Of a stretch of DNA of 46,039 nucleotides, positions 24,442 through 34,441 are shown in pieces (position 1 is the stretch's first letter; the number at the start of each line of letters is the position of its first letter). The translations under genes and the position numbers were made by a program. The DNA comes from an uncultured Kangiellaceae bacterium (GTDB taxonomy: Bacteria > Pseudomonadota > Gammaproteobacteria > Enterobacterales > Kangiellaceae): contig CAJQOL010000124.1 of the NCBI GenBank assembly GCA_905479925.1, forward strand, positions 1 to 46,039, in the 5' to 3' direction. The notes under the pieces are model-generated. The model made no database searches. It worked only from the letters and a program-made list of their open reading frames with translations, and had not been told where the DNA came from.

Positions 24442-25449
24442 TTATCGCCGTTGGACTGGAACTACTGAGTCTCTTTCAATGAATTCCGGTTGGAATAGGT
24501 TTTGGACCTTTTCTATTTTTTGATTATAGACTGTTTTTAACACCCAATTAGCGGTCGCTTTAGCCATTTGATCTAGTGGATAGTTTACCGTGGATAACTT
24601 CGGGTATAAATGGCTGGCGAATATGATGTTATCGAACCCGACGATAGATAAATCTGCCGGTAAATCTAATTGATGTTCTCTTGCTTTAGACATAGCACCG
24701 GATGCCATATAGTCGTTAGCACAAACTAGCCCCGTGAATTTCTTGTTCTGGTTTAGCAGCTGAGACAAACCCTCTTCTCCACTGGTTTCTGCGTAATCAC
24801 CTTCAAAGAATAAAGTCTCATCGTAGTGCGCACCAAATTCAGCAAGCGCTCGCTGGTGTCCTTTAAAACGTTCATTAGCATCCATTTTCCATAGTGGACC
24901 GGAAATGTACGCTATATCTCGATGGCCGCTTTCTAGTAGTGCCTTAGCCGACAAATAGCCTCCTTGTTCATTATCAAGACTTACGCAGCGAGCAGATATT
25001 TCAGGAATATGCCGATTGATCAGCACAAATGGAACGGGGCCTTTACTTAGTTCAATTAAATAGTCATCAGAGACGGACTCGACGTGTAGTATGAGGGCAT
25101 CGCATCGGCGACTAATCAAAAACTCGATACCATCAATTTCTTCGGTTTCTTTGCTATGGCCTGCGGCAATAATGACGTGTTTCTCTGAGGCTCGTAAAAC
25201 CTCCTCAATACCACTCATAATTTGGCTGTAGAATAACCCGCGCAGTTCTGAGACTAGAATTCCAACGCTGTCGGAACGATTAGACGCTAACGAACGGGCT
25301 ATTGTATTGGGTTTGTAGTCCAGCTCTTTCATTGCAGCTAAGACTTTATCCCGAGTCTTTTCACTAACCTTTGCGTTCTTGTTCATTACCCGCGAAACCG
25401 TTGCGAGAGAAACACCAGCTAGTTCAGAAACTTCGTAAATGGTTGCCAT
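24442..25449 (-). CDS. LacI-family repressor of the beta-glucoside locus
   Basis: A sugar-responsive repressor of 335 residues. The N-terminal helix-turn-helix is TIYEVSELAGVSLATVSRVM with the hinge LDYKPNTIARSLASNRSDSV, and the rest is the periplasmic-binding-protein-like effector domain (GILVSELRGLFYSQIMSGIE, FTGLVCANDYMASGAM, LSIVGFDNIIFAS). It is the last gene of the GH1-GPH permease unit. Palindromes TGTAAGCGCTTACA, typical LacI-family operators, occur in front of four transcription units of this locus and are its likely targets. The inducer is probably glucose, cellobiose or a related disaccharide. Confidence 0.93.
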   Translation of the reverse strand: MATIYEVSELAGVSLATVSRVMNKNAKVSEKTRDKVLAAMKELDYKPNTIARSLASNRSDSVGILVSELRGLFYSQIMSGIEEVLRASEKHVIIAAGHSKETEEIDGIEFLISRRCDALILHVESVSDDYLIELSKGPVPFVLINRHIPEISARCVSLDNEQGGYLSAKALLESGHRDIAYISGPLWKMDANERFKGHQRALAEFGAHYDETLFFEGDYAETSGEEGLSQLLNQNKKFTGLVCANDYMASGAMSKAREHQLDLPADLSIVGFDNIIFASHLYPKLSTVNYPLDQMAKATANWVLKTVYNQKIEKVQNLFQPEFIERDSVVPVQRR

Positions 25450-25521
25450 AAATTACCTATTAAGAGGCATAAAAATCAGTAACATTGATTCGTTTAACTT
25501 TAACATAAAATCGAATGGCGA

Positions 25522-27123
25522 TTAGCTTGATTTACGCCGAGCAATCAATTCAGATTCTATTTTAAGCATTTTCTTGTCGTTTAGCGGATAGAGCACCATA
25601 AGGCCGGCGGCTGCGAAAGCAAATACCCCTGGAATCCAACTCATTAAGGATTTCAAAGCGGGTAATGCTAAAGCAATTGTTGATTCATCTGTGCCTACGT
25701 ACCCATATGCAGCTAATACAATAACAATTAAGGCTCCGGCAAAGCCACCACCGGTTTTATTGATAAAGGTTCCAGCGGAGAAAACGAGTCCGGTTGCTCG
25801 TCTTTTATTCTTCCATTCGGAATAGTCAGCAGAGTCGCCTAACATGGCGAAAAATAATACCGGCATGATAGCAGCAAAAAATTCAGATGCGACACCTAGT
25901 CCAAAAAGCATTCCTAAGTCATTAGGACCAGTCAAATAAATGAGCGACGTGAGAATAGCACCTAATAACAGGGTTATTATGAAAAGTGGTTTCTTGCCTA
26001 TTAGTTTAACCAAAAATCCAGTTAATAACGCGGCGACAACCGAAATCGTGAGCAGTGACGCAAAGTAAAAGCTTAGAAAGGCTTCCTTTCCTTCTATGTT
26101 AAGTAGGGAGGTTGGCCACCAGGAAATCATTTGTCCAATTGACACTCCGTCACCGACGTAGTGTTTGAAGTAGTAGGCTGCAGCACCAATCTTAATGCCG
26201 TTAAACATCATGAATAGAAATCCAATACCCAATAGAATCACCCAAGGAATATTGGTCAGCAGGTCTACAATATCTTTCTCCGCATCACTCTTGTTTGACT
26301 CAGGCTTTCTAATTAATCTTTTAATAAATATTGCGCTTAACCCTACAACGGTAATAAAAATCAATCCGGTTGTCAGGTTTCGAAAATAGAAGAATAGCGT
26401 CGCTGAGATTAACGGAACCGCTGCCAGTAACATATTGATGGAAAATTTAACCCAGTCGGTCTTTTTTGAAGTGGTTTGAGTGCTTGGTGCGCCCACTCTT
26501 TCTTTGGTAGATTGAAATGTTGCGAAAAGGAGTATTACCAACAATACCGAAAAGAGGTACATTGTATACTGGTAACCTTGTTGTTCATCCCCCTGACCAA
26601 ACACGTTGACCAAAATAGGAGTTCCAACCATAACCAAGAAACCACCCAGAAAAGCTCCGGCAAACCGCCAAGAAGATAGATTGGTTCTTTCTGTATTACT
26701 TGGGGTCATTACCCCCATTAGCGCCGAGTAAGGTACATTGTTCATGGTATACGCTAGCGTAAGGCAGATATAGGTTACATAGGCATAGACTAATTTACCA
26801 GTAGGCCCCAAGTCGGGTGTGGTAAAGGTCAAAGCCATAAAAATACCAAGTAAAGGTGCTGAAAATAGAACCCATGGACGAAACTTACCCCAGCGAGTGT
26901 GAGTTCTGTCGGCGACCATACCCATAATAATGTCCGTGACACCATCGGATAAACGAACAATTAATAATAGAGCTGCTACAGCTAATGTTTCTAAGCCATA
27001 AGTATCGGTATAAAAAACTGCTAAAAACGCCAGGGCACCGCGCCAAACTAAATTGGCCGCGGCGTCGCCAAGGGAATAACCAATTTTCTCTAATAGGGGT
27101 AACCTGTGTGACTGGGTAGACAT
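25522..27123 (-). CDS. GPH-family (MelB-type) glycoside:cation symporter
   Basis: An inner-membrane sugar symporter of 533 residues with about 12 helices, longer than the usual 450-500 because of a charged cytoplasmic loop and extra segment in the middle (around TKERVGAPSTQTTSKK). Signatures are EKIGYSLGDAAANLVW, RLSDGVTDIIMGMVADRTHT, RWGKFRPWVLFSAP and, near the end, FAMLGDSADYSEWKNKRRAT. The start is ATG 27123 with GAGG upstream. It lies 14 bp downstream of the GH1 gene, suggesting import of a beta-glucoside that GH1 then hydrolyses. Confidence 0.9.
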   Translation of the reverse strand: MSTQSHRLPLLEKIGYSLGDAAANLVWRGALAFLAVFYTDTYGLETLAVAALLLIVRLSDGVTDIIMGMVADRTHTRWGKFRPWVLFSAPLLGIFMALTFTTPDLGPTGKLVYAYVTYICLTLAYTMNNVPYSALMGVMTPSNTERTNLSSWRFAGAFLGGFLVMVGTPILVNVFGQGDEQQGYQYTMYLFSVLLVILLFATFQSTKERVGAPSTQTTSKKTDWVKFSINMLLAAVPLISATLFFYFRNLTTGLIFITVVGLSAIFIKRLIRKPESNKSDAEKDIVDLLTNIPWVILLGIGFLFMMFNGIKIGAAAYYFKHYVGDGVSIGQMISWWPTSLLNIEGKEAFLSFYFASLLTISVVAALLTGFLVKLIGKKPLFIITLLLGAILTSLIYLTGPNDLGMLFGLGVASEFFAAIMPVLFFAMLGDSADYSEWKNKRRATGLVFSAGTFINKTGGGFAGALIVIVLAAYGYVGTDESTIALALPALKSLMSWIPGVFAFAAAGLMVLYPLNDKKMLKIESELIARRKSS

Positions 27124-27137
27124 CACTATCCTCGTTA

Positions 27138-28484
27138 TTATTTTGTTGGTAGATCCTGTCGTTGCGAAATAAAGTCTCGATAGACTTTCCCGCTTTTTTT
27201 CACAGTACGCTCCTGCGTTTGATAATCGACATACACGAGTCCAAAGCGCTTAGTATAACCTTCCGCCCATTCAAAATTATCCATCAGACTCCAAGCGAAA
27301 TAACCTCTAATATCTACTCCGGCGGACATCGCCGAGTCAACGGCGTTTAAATGGTTTTGCAAATAATCGATTCGCTCAAAATCATCGACTTGCTGCGCAA
27401 TGATTTTGTCGGCAGCGGCCATCCCATTCTCAGTAATATAAATCGGTGGAAGCTTGTACTTTTGGTCGAGTGATATTAACAGGTCAGTCATTGCTTGAGG
27501 ATATATTTCCCATCCAATGTCGGTTAATGGCTCCTGCGGGGGGAGTTCCCTGAAACCATATCCTTCGTTGGTTGCTGAGTAAATTGCACGAGTATAATAA
27601 TTGACGCCTAAATAATCGATAGGGGTAGAAATAATATCCAAATCGCCCTCTAGAATGTCTGGCTGATGTTCATCCTCTAATTTTTCAATTAGCTCAGGAT
27701 ATTGACCATCGAATAATGGTTTTATGTACCACTGGTTAAAGTAGTCATCTGCAATGTTAGCCGCCACTTTATCTTGAAAACTCTCATTGTTCGGGTAGCA
27801 CGGAGTAAAGTTAAGGACGATTCCTTTTTTGATAGCCGGACAGTTTTTATTAAGCTGCTGAATAGCCAAACCATGAGCGAGAAGTAAATGATGAGCCGCC
27901 TTTTTACCATAGTTTTTACTTTTTAAACCGGGAGCATGAACTCCCGCTTCGTAACCCAAATAGGCGCTGCAGAAAGGCTCATTTAGCGTTGCATAGGCAT
28001 AGACTCGATCGCCGAGAGCTTTAGAAACCAAATTAACGTAATTTTCGAACTGATAGGCGGTTTCTCGGTTCAACCATCCTCCTTTTTCTTCGAGATGCTG
28101 CGGTAGATCCCAATGGTAGAAAGTAACAAACGACTTGATTTTGCGTTTGTTAAGTTCATCGAGCAACTTGATGTAAAAAGACAACCCCTTGTGGTTAAGC
28201 TTGCCTTCCAGATCAATTACCCGAGGCCAGGAAATAGACAAACGGTAAGCATCGACGCCTAAAGATTCAATGAGGTCGACGTCTTGCTCCCAAAGCTGCA
28301 AGTGATCACAGGCAATATTTCCATTTGAGCCGTCAGCAATCTTTCCCTCTTTCGCACAAAAGGCGTCCCAGATATTCGGCAATCGTGATTCAGACGCTCC
28401 CTCAATTTGAAAGGAGGCGGTTGCTACTCCATAGATAAATGACTTTGAGAGCATTTCAGACTTATTTTGTATTGATAACGTCAT
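27138..28484 (-). CDS. GH1 beta-glucosidase
   Basis: A cytoplasmic retaining beta-glycosidase of 448 residues with no signal peptide. The N-terminal GH1 signature FIYGVATASFQIEGA is present, the acid/base is Glu169 in TLNEP, and the nucleophile is Glu352 in YITENG. FEWAEGYTKRFGLVYVDY near the end is the subsite -1 glucose-binding segment. ATG 28484 is preferred over a GTG at 28514. It heads the minus-strand unit GH1-permease-LacI and should hydrolyse cellobiose or laminaribiose imported by the adjacent permease. Confidence 0.95.
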   Translation of the reverse strand: MTLSIQNKSEMLSKSFIYGVATASFQIEGASESRLPNIWDAFCAKEGKIADGSNGNIACDHLQLWEQDVDLIESLGVDAYRLSISWPRVIDLEGKLNHKGLSFYIKLLDELNKRKIKSFVTFYHWDLPQHLEEKGGWLNRETAYQFENYVNLVSKALGDRVYAYATLNEPFCSAYLGYEAGVHAPGLKSKNYGKKAAHHLLLAHGLAIQQLNKNCPAIKKGIVLNFTPCYPNNESFQDKVAANIADDYFNQWYIKPLFDGQYPELIEKLEDEHQPDILEGDLDIISTPIDYLGVNYYTRAIYSATNEGYGFRELPPQEPLTDIGWEIYPQAMTDLLISLDQKYKLPPIYITENGMAAADKIIAQQVDDFERIDYLQNHLNAVDSAMSAGVDIRGYFAWSLMDNFEWAEGYTKRFGLVYVDYQTQERTVKKSGKVYRDFISQRQDLPTK

Positions 28485-28665
28485 ATTGTGATTCTTTTTA
28501 AAATTCTTACACACGGTTAAAACAAAGCACTACCGTTTCAAAGCAGCCTAAAAAAACGTCCCATGGCCCGCGATTTGGCGGTTGGGACGAAAAAAGCCAG
28601 AGCAAATAATCACTCTGGTAGAGTTGCTAACAAACAACATAAGCGAATTAATTTTGATCAAAACA

Positions 28666-28693
28666 TTGATATTCGAATCAAATATGATATAAA
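28666..28693 (+). promoter_or_regulatory. Sigma-70 promoter of the FucP-type permease unit
   Basis: TTGATA (28666-28671), a 16-bp spacer and TATAAA (28688-28693). The -10 box abuts the LacI-type operator, so bound repressor would block initiation. Confidence 0.6.
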
Positions 28694-28707
28694 TGAAAGC
28701 GCTTACA
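28694..28707. promoter_or_regulatory. LacI-type operator TGAAAGCGCTTACA
   Basis: A 14-bp near-palindrome around AGCGCT, one base away from the perfect site at 45271-45284. It lies between the GH1 unit and the permease-GH3-halogenase unit and could control both. Confidence 0.75.
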
Positions 28708-28777
28708 TACAGATTAGATGTTTCTCATTTAAAGGTCAACCTATTTAAGAAAGAGAATAGGAATTCGATTAACCGCA

Positions 28778-28811
28778 AGGGTGTTTAGGGTTTTAACGAA
28801 CAAAACACCCT
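28778..28811 (+). repeat. Leader hairpin before the permease gene
   Basis: AGGGTGTTT (28778-28786) pairs with AAACACCCT (28803-28811) around a 16-base loop; eight T residues follow 14 bases later. It sits in the 5' leader of the permease transcript. It may be an imperfect attenuator. Confidence 0.5.
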
Positions 28812-28889
28812 GATACTTACTCGAAGCTTTTTTTTCAGATGAGCGTTTATTTAGATGAGCTTAATTAATAAATCCATAAGGTAAATTAG

Positions 28890-30170
28890 ATGAAGTCCCA
28901 GACGATAGCAAAAGAGCACCCCAGTTCAGCCGGCAAACAAGGCAGTAATTATCGTTTTGCACTGGTTTCTTTGACGTCACTATTTTTTATGTGGGGATTT
29001 ATAACTGCTCTAAACGATGTATTGATACCTTATTTGAAAGGAATGTTTGAACTCGGATTTGCTCAGGCAATGTTGGTACAGTTCTGTTTTTTTGGTGCCT
29101 ACTTCATCGTGTCTGTTCCGGCCGGCATTTTGGTAAAGCGACTTGGTTACCAGCGAGGAATCGTCATTGGATTAGCCGTGGCAAGTTCAGGATGTCTGTT
29201 ATTTTTTCCTGCGGCTTCACTAAAGCTCTATTGGATTTTTCTCACCGCATTATTTGTTTTGGCTTCTGGAATAACCATCCTACAAGTCGCAGCCAACCCA
29301 TACGTAAGTATTCTTGGGAATCCAAGAACGGCATCCTCGCGGCTTAACATGACTCAAGCGTTCAATTCATTAGGCACTACCATTGCACCTATTTGGATCG
29401 GGCCGATTATTCTGGCAAGCTTTATTTTGGTCGACGGAACCGACCACTCACCAGTGATACAAGGAGAATCAGTACAAACACCATACCTCTTGCTTGCATT
29501 CGCATTGTTGATTTTGTCGGTTATATTTGCTTTCCTCAAATTGCCCAAAATTGATCAAGGTTTGCAGGAAAAACAAAATACTGTAGATGGTTCTGCTTGG
29601 CAACACAAACACCTCGTTCTTGGGGCATTTGGAATCTTTGTTTACGTAGGGGCAGAAGTCGGAATCGGCAGCTTTCTCGTTAACTTTATTGGACTGGAGT
29701 CTATCGCCAACATGAATGAAGCAGAAGCATCGCGCTACATTGGTTATTATTTTGGTGGGGCAATGGTGGGTCGTTTTATTGGTGCCATAGCAATGCAGAA
29801 AATTGACGCAGGTAAAGCCCTTGGATTCAATGCACTTTGTGCTTTTGGATTACTCATTATGGTGATCAGTTCTTCTGGCGCGGTGGCAATGTGGTCATTA
29901 CTGTTAATCGGTTTATGTAACTCGATAATGTTTCCCACCATATTTACATTAGCCATATCGGGGCTGAAGCAACATACCAGTCAGGGGTCCGGAATTTTGT
30001 GTCTAGCGATTGTTGGCGGTGCTATTTTACCGTTGTTACAAGGCTTCTTAGCGGATTGGATCGGAATTCAGTTGGCCTTTGTGTTACCAGCTTTATGCTA
30101 CTTGTATATCGCTTATTATGGGGTATCGGGCAGTCGCATTGAATCATCGGGAAACCATACTCAACTATAA
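28890..30170 (+). CDS. FucP/GluP-type sugar:proton symporter (MFS, glucose/galactose)
   Basis: An inner-membrane major-facilitator transporter of 426 residues. The first helix has the family signature [20 protein letters not shown], followed by [20 protein letters not shown], and [20 protein letters not shown] in the middle. This FucP/GluP group carries free glucose, galactose or fucose. Being first in a unit with the GH3 lipoprotein, it most likely imports the glucose that GH3 frees in the periplasm. AAGG precedes the ATG. Control by the LacI-type operator 180 bp upstream is likely. Confidence 0.92.
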   Translation: MKSQTIAKEHPSSAGKQGSNYRFALVSLTSLFFMWGFITALNDVLIPYLKGMFELGFAQAMLVQFCFFGAYFIVSVPAGILVKRLGYQRGIVIGLAVASSGCLLFFPAASLKLYWIFLTALFVLASGITILQVAANPYVSILGNPRTASSRLNMTQAFNSLGTTIAPIWIGPIILASFILVDGTDHSPVIQGESVQTPYLLLAFALLILSVIFAFLKLPKIDQGLQEKQNTVDGSAWQHKHLVLGAFGIFVYVGAEVGIGSFLVNFIGLESIANMNEAEASRYIGYYFGGAMVGRFIGAIAMQKIDAGKALGFNALCAFGLLIMVISSSGAVAMWSLLLIGLCNSIMFPTIFTLAISGLKQHTSQGSGILCLAIVGGAILPLLQGFLADWIGIQLAFVLPALCYLYIAYYGVSGSRIESSGNHTQL

Positions 30171-30227
30171 ATTATGGCATGAAAATTCCTTATAATGAGC
30201 TCATTGAACTAACAAGAAGATTATCAA

Positions 30228-32801
30228 ATGAAGATAGTAAAAAAATTCAAGAGGAAAACACAGCTAGCATTGAATACGGGGGGACGGAAGCTAATCACTT
30301 CAGGGGCCGTGTTAGCGCTATTTGCTTGTAGTCCGCAACCTATTGTTGATGCTCAAAACGATTTATCAAGCTCGGAAACGCCGGTTCCCGACTACTGGCC
30401 AAGAATTGAAGTAGAAACTCCTAACCATGAAGCCGTTGAGCGTCGTGTTGCGCTGATTCTGGCAGATATGACTTTGCAGCAGAAAGTGGCGCAAATGATT
30501 CAACCTGAAATTAAAGATATTACCATTGAGGATATGCGAAGTTATGGTTTTGGTTCATATCTTAATGGTGGGGGATCATTCCCTAACAACGATAAGCATG
30601 CGACTCCTGCCGATTGGATAACCTTTGCCGAGTCAATGTATCAAGCATCGGTGGATGCATCGCTAGATGGTTCAACGATTCCCACCATGTGGGGAACTGA
30701 TGCGGTTCATGGGCACAATAACGTGGTGGGGGCGACTCTATTTCCACATAATATTGGATTAGGCGCCGCTAACAATGAACAGCTTATTGAGGACATTGCC
30801 TCAGCCACCGCTCAGGAAGTCATGGTGACAGGTATCGATTGGGTATTTGCACCAACCGTTGCGGTAGTGCGAGATGACCGCTGGGGGAGGACCTACGAAG
30901 GCTACTCAGAAGATCCTGAAATTGTTGGCCGATATTCAGCAGCTATTGTTAAAGGCTTGCAAGGCGCAAAATCTAAGGATTTTTTAGGCGAACAACGTGT
31001 GATCGCAACCGTTAAACATTTTTTAGGCGATGGAGGAACTATCGGTGGCGATGATCAAGGTAACAATATTGCGAGTGACAAGGAGCTCTTTGAGGTTCAC
31101 GCACAAGGTTACGTTGGTGGTTTGGCTGCCGGAGCTCAAACCGTAATGGCCTCATTTAACAGCTGGCACGGCAAAAAAAATCATGGCAATAAGTATCTAC
31201 TAACCAATGTCCTAAAAGAAAGAATGGGTTTCGATGGCTTAGTGGTTGGTGATTGGAACGGACATGGACAAATTGCCGGTTGTACTAATGACAAATGTAG
31301 TCAAACGATTAATGCTGGACTCGATATCTTTATGGTGCCAACAGATAGTTGGAAGCCGCTTTTTGAAAATACCATTGCACAGGTCGAAAGTGGTGAAATT
31401 TCTCTCGAGCGGATTGATGACGCGGTAAGTCGAATTCTGCGAGTAAAAGTTAGAGCTGGTTTATTTGAAAAACCAAGTCCTGCTAATCGAAAATTATCTG
31501 GAAAGATAGAACTCATCGGCTCTAAAGAGCATCGAAAAATTGCAAGGCAAGCAGTGAGAGAATCTCTTGTTTTGCTCAAAAACAAAAATAATATTTTACC
31601 CTTATCACAAAACCTAAATATATTGGTCGCCGGCGATGCTGCGGATAATATAGGAAAGCAATCTGGTGGTTGGACAATTACTTGGCAAGGAACGGGGAAT
31701 CAAAATTCAGACTTTCCAGGAGCGACCTCTATTTTAGGTGGTATCAAGAAGACTCTAGAATCAAGTGAAGCAATTATTCAATATGATGTACAAGGAAATT
31801 TTGATGACAAGCCGGACGTTGCGATAGTCGTGTTTGGAGAAGAGCCATACGCTGAAGGCAATGGTGATTTAGATAATCTTGAGTATCAAAGAGGTCAGAA
31901 AAGAGACCTAGAATTATTACAGTCGCTAAAATCTAAAGGTATTCCAGTGGTCTCTGTTTTTATTAGTGGGCGACCTATGTGGGTTAACGCCGAACTTAAT
32001 GCGTCTGACGCCTTCATTGCGGCCTGGCTTCCAGGTACGGAGGGCACCGGAATCGCTGAAGTCCTGTTTAGGCAGAAAACAGGTTCCATCAATTACGATT
32101 TCCTAGGAAAGCTTTCCTTCTCTTGGCCTGCAACGCCAACACAGACCAATGTGAATCATAACGACGGAAAAGACAAACCTCTTTTACCCTATGGTTTCGG
32201 CCTGAGTTACGGCGACAAAAATATGTTAGCTGATAACTTAGAAATTAACTCGAATGAAACGGGCAACGATTTAATGACGCTCAATTTGTTTAATTCACCT
32301 TGGCGACCAGCTTTCCGTTCTAGAACCGGTTCTCAATTGATTACCAGTAGTGTCGTTGAAAATGATCAGAACAGTTATCAAACAATTGATAGAGATAAAC
32401 AAGAAGACGCGCGTGCGATTGAGTTTAAGGGGATTACTAAAGCTGGATTTGAAATTAATGATAACTTTCCATTTGACCTGAGAGGGTATAGTGAAGTAAA
32501 CGGTTCGATTCAGTTTGACGTTCGACTTGATTCCCCCCTCGAACAGTCCATTTTTATGCTAATGCGTTGTGAAACGGACTGTGGAGCAGAGATCGATATT
32601 AGCGAAGCGTTATCTTTAACCGCAATTGGCGAATGGCAAACACTTTCCATTGAACTAAATTGTTTTGAACAGCTAGGAGCAACGATGAATAAAATTGTCG
32701 CCCCGTTCGGACTAGCAACAAAGGGTAAGAATAAACTGAGTATCTCAAATGTGAAGATTACTCCACAACCTTCAGAAAATTCTAAGTTCGGATGTTTTTA
32801 G
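30228..32801 (+). CDS. GH3 beta-glucosidase/exo-beta-glucanase lipoprotein with C-terminal binding domain
   Basis: A retaining beta-glycosidase of 857 residues. A lipoprotein signal (GAVLALFACS, Cys34) places it in the periplasm or outer membrane. The GH3 TIM-barrel domain contains MWGTDAVHGHNN, RWGRTYEGYSEDP and KHFLGDGGT, with the nucleophile Asp342 in VVGDWNGHG. The second alpha/beta domain and LLPYGFGLSYGD follow. The last 140 residues (FPFDLRGYSEVNGSIQFDVR onward) form the ExoP-type galactose-binding-like domain known in exo-1,3/1,4-beta-glucanases. It should release glucose from cello- or laminari-oligosaccharides for the adjacent permease. Confidence 0.95.
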   Translation: MKIVKKFKRKTQLALNTGGRKLITSGAVLALFACSPQPIVDAQNDLSSSETPVPDYWPRIEVETPNHEAVERRVALILADMTLQQKVAQMIQPEIKDITIEDMRSYGFGSYLNGGGSFPNNDKHATPADWITFAESMYQASVDASLDGSTIPTMWGTDAVHGHNNVVGATLFPHNIGLGAANNEQLIEDIASATAQEVMVTGIDWVFAPTVAVVRDDRWGRTYEGYSEDPEIVGRYSAAIVKGLQGAKSKDFLGEQRVIATVKHFLGDGGTIGGDDQGNNIASDKELFEVHAQGYVGGLAAGAQTVMASFNSWHGKKNHGNKYLLTNVLKERMGFDGLVVGDWNGHGQIAGCTNDKCSQTINAGLDIFMVPTDSWKPLFENTIAQVESGEISLERIDDAVSRILRVKVRAGLFEKPSPANRKLSGKIELIGSKEHRKIARQAVRESLVLLKNKNNILPLSQNLNILVAGDAADNIGKQSGGWTITWQGTGNQNSDFPGATSILGGIKKTLESSEAIIQYDVQGNFDDKPDVAIVVFGEEPYAEGNGDLDNLEYQRGQKRDLELLQSLKSKGIPVVSVFISGRPMWVNAELNASDAFIAAWLPGTEGTGIAEVLFRQKTGSINYDFLGKLSFSWPATPTQTNVNHNDGKDKPLLPYGFGLSYGDKNMLADNLEINSNETGNDLMTLNLFNSPWRPAFRSRTGSQLITSSVVENDQNSYQTIDRDKQEDARAIEFKGITKAGFEINDNFPFDLRGYSEVNGSIQFDVRLDSPLEQSIFMLMRCETDCGAEIDISEALSLTAIGEWQTLSIELNCFEQLGATMNKIVAPFGLATKGKNKLSISNVKITPQPSENSKFGCF

Positions 32802-32850
32802 TAACTCGTTGATTTATGTTCTATTTGAAAAACGACTAAGGTAGTTGGTA

Positions 32851-34410
32851 ATGAGCAAACCAGTTAAACATATAGTGATTGTCGGTGGAGGTTCTGCCGG
32901 ATGGATTACCGCGGGAGTTATCGCGGCCGAACATAAGGCTAATTCTAGCAATGGTATTCGCGTAACATTGGTTGAGTCGCCGGAAATTGGCCCAATTGGT
33001 GTCGGAGAGGGAACTTGGCCTACCATGCGAGAAACATTGGCTAAAATTGGTGTTTCGGAAACCGATCTTTTTAGGCAATGTGATGCATCCTTTAAACAAG
33101 GAGCCAAGTTTTCACCGTGGGTTACCGGTGACGAGAATGACTACTACTATCATCCATTAGTCATCCCTCAGGGTTATACCAAGACGGACTTAGTTTACCC
33201 GTGGCAGAAGCATCGTGACAAAATTTCTTTTGCTGATGCAGTTAGTTTTCAAGGTCACCTTTGTGAGCGGCATTTAGCCCCTAAACAGATTGCAACTCCC
33301 GAGTATGCTTCAGTAGCCAATTACGCTTATCACTTGAATGCTCCCAAGCTCGGCATGTTCCTGCGAGACCATTGTATAAAAAAATTAGGGGTCAACCACC
33401 TTTTAGACCATGTTTCTCAAATCAACTCTCGAGATGATGGAGATATTCTTTCTGTAACAACTCAATCAAATGGTGATATTGAAGGCGATCTCTTTATTGA
33501 TTGTACGGGGTTCGCAAGTTTACTGTTAGGCAAGCATTTCGAGATCCCATTTATAAGCAAAAAGCACATTCTTTTCAACGATACTGCACTAGCAACACAT
33601 GTACCCTATGTGGAGGAAAACTGCCCAATAGCTTCTCATACGATTTCAACCGCACAGACCGCCGGCTGGATCTGGGATATCGGTCTGCCGACTCGGCGAG
33701 GGGTTGGATATGCTTACGCCAGTGACTATATTAGTCATACCCAGGCAGAACAAGAGTTGAGGCAGTATATTGCCAAATCCATTGGACATCAAAAGTCGGA
33801 AGAGCTGTCCTTCAAACAGATTCCAATCAAACCGGGTCACCGAGAAAAATTCTGGCATCGAAACTGTGTTGCTATCGGAATGTCCGCTGGATTTCTCGAA
33901 CCATTGGAAGCTTCGGCATTAGTGTTAATTGAATTAGCAGCTTCAAAAATTAGCAAAGAGCTTCCGGCCAATCGAGAAATCATGGATATTGTCTCTAAGC
34001 GGTATAACGAGAAATTTCTCTATCGATGGGATAGAATCGTGGATTTTCTAAAGTTGCATTATGTTTTGAGCAAAAGAACAGACTCAACATACTGGATCGA
34101 TAATTGTGACCCAAAAACGATCCCTGATTCGTTGCAGGAACTGATATCGCTATGGCGATATCAGCCACCGAGTTCACTTGATTTTACCCAAGTTGATGAG
34201 GTCTTTCCCTCTGCTAGCTGGCAATACATTTTATATGGAATGGGTTTTCAAACGAAGCCGAGGGCAATGGACCGAAAATATGTCGATGAGGAAAAAGCCC
34301 AAAAGTTCTTTAGTGAAAATGTAGAAATAACCAACAAGTACTTGGCCGCGTTACCCACAAACCGAGAACTGATTAATAAGATTCTAGAATTTGGTCTGCA
34401 GAAAATATAA
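32851..34410 (+). CDS. Tryptophan-halogenase-family flavoprotein (variant motif)
   Basis: A 519-residue member of the flavin-dependent tryptophan halogenase family. The FAD motif is IVGGGSAGWITAG, with GVGEGTWP at 52-57 and the Lys (Lys82, in ASFKQGAKF) that binds the halogenating intermediate in characterised enzymes. The WxWxIP motif is altered to WIWDIGLP (Trp273, Trp275). ATG 32851 is preferred over a TTG two codons earlier. It follows the GH3 gene by 49 bp. Proteins of this family are common in TonB/sugar loci, where no halogenation role has been settled; the substrate is unknown. Confidence 0.87.
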   Translation: MSKPVKHIVIVGGGSAGWITAGVIAAEHKANSSNGIRVTLVESPEIGPIGVGEGTWPTMRETLAKIGVSETDLFRQCDASFKQGAKFSPWVTGDENDYYYHPLVIPQGYTKTDLVYPWQKHRDKISFADAVSFQGHLCERHLAPKQIATPEYASVANYAYHLNAPKLGMFLRDHCIKKLGVNHLLDHVSQINSRDDGDILSVTTQSNGDIEGDLFIDCTGFASLLLGKHFEIPFISKKHILFNDTALATHVPYVEENCPIASHTISTAQTAGWIWDIGLPTRRGVGYAYASDYISHTQAEQELRQYIAKSIGHQKSEELSFKQIPIKPGHREKFWHRNCVAIGMSAGFLEPLEASALVLIELAASKISKELPANREIMDIVSKRYNEKFLYRWDRIVDFLKLHYVLSKRTDSTYWIDNCDPKTIPDSLQELISLWRYQPPSSLDFTQVDEVFPSASWQYILYGMGFQTKPRAMDRKYVDEEKAQKFFSENVEITNKYLAALPTNRELINKILEFGLQKI

Positions 34411-34441
34411 TCGATTTATTTTGTTCGTAATTACCTGTCAA

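Larger units (their letters stand above)
28485..28889. promoter_or_regulatory. Divergent control region of the GH1 and sugar-permease units
   Basis: A gap of 405 bp between divergent units. It contains a LacI-type operator (28694-28707), a plus-strand sigma-70 promoter directly before it and a leader hairpin at 28778-28811. A 61-codon ORF at 28563-28748 covers the operator and is taken as spurious. Confidence 0.7.

Noticed and set aside
28563-28748. 61-codon plus-strand ORF upstream of the FucP-type permease
   Set aside because: It contains the promoter and LacI-type operator, has no ribosome-binding site and an unconvincing composition.
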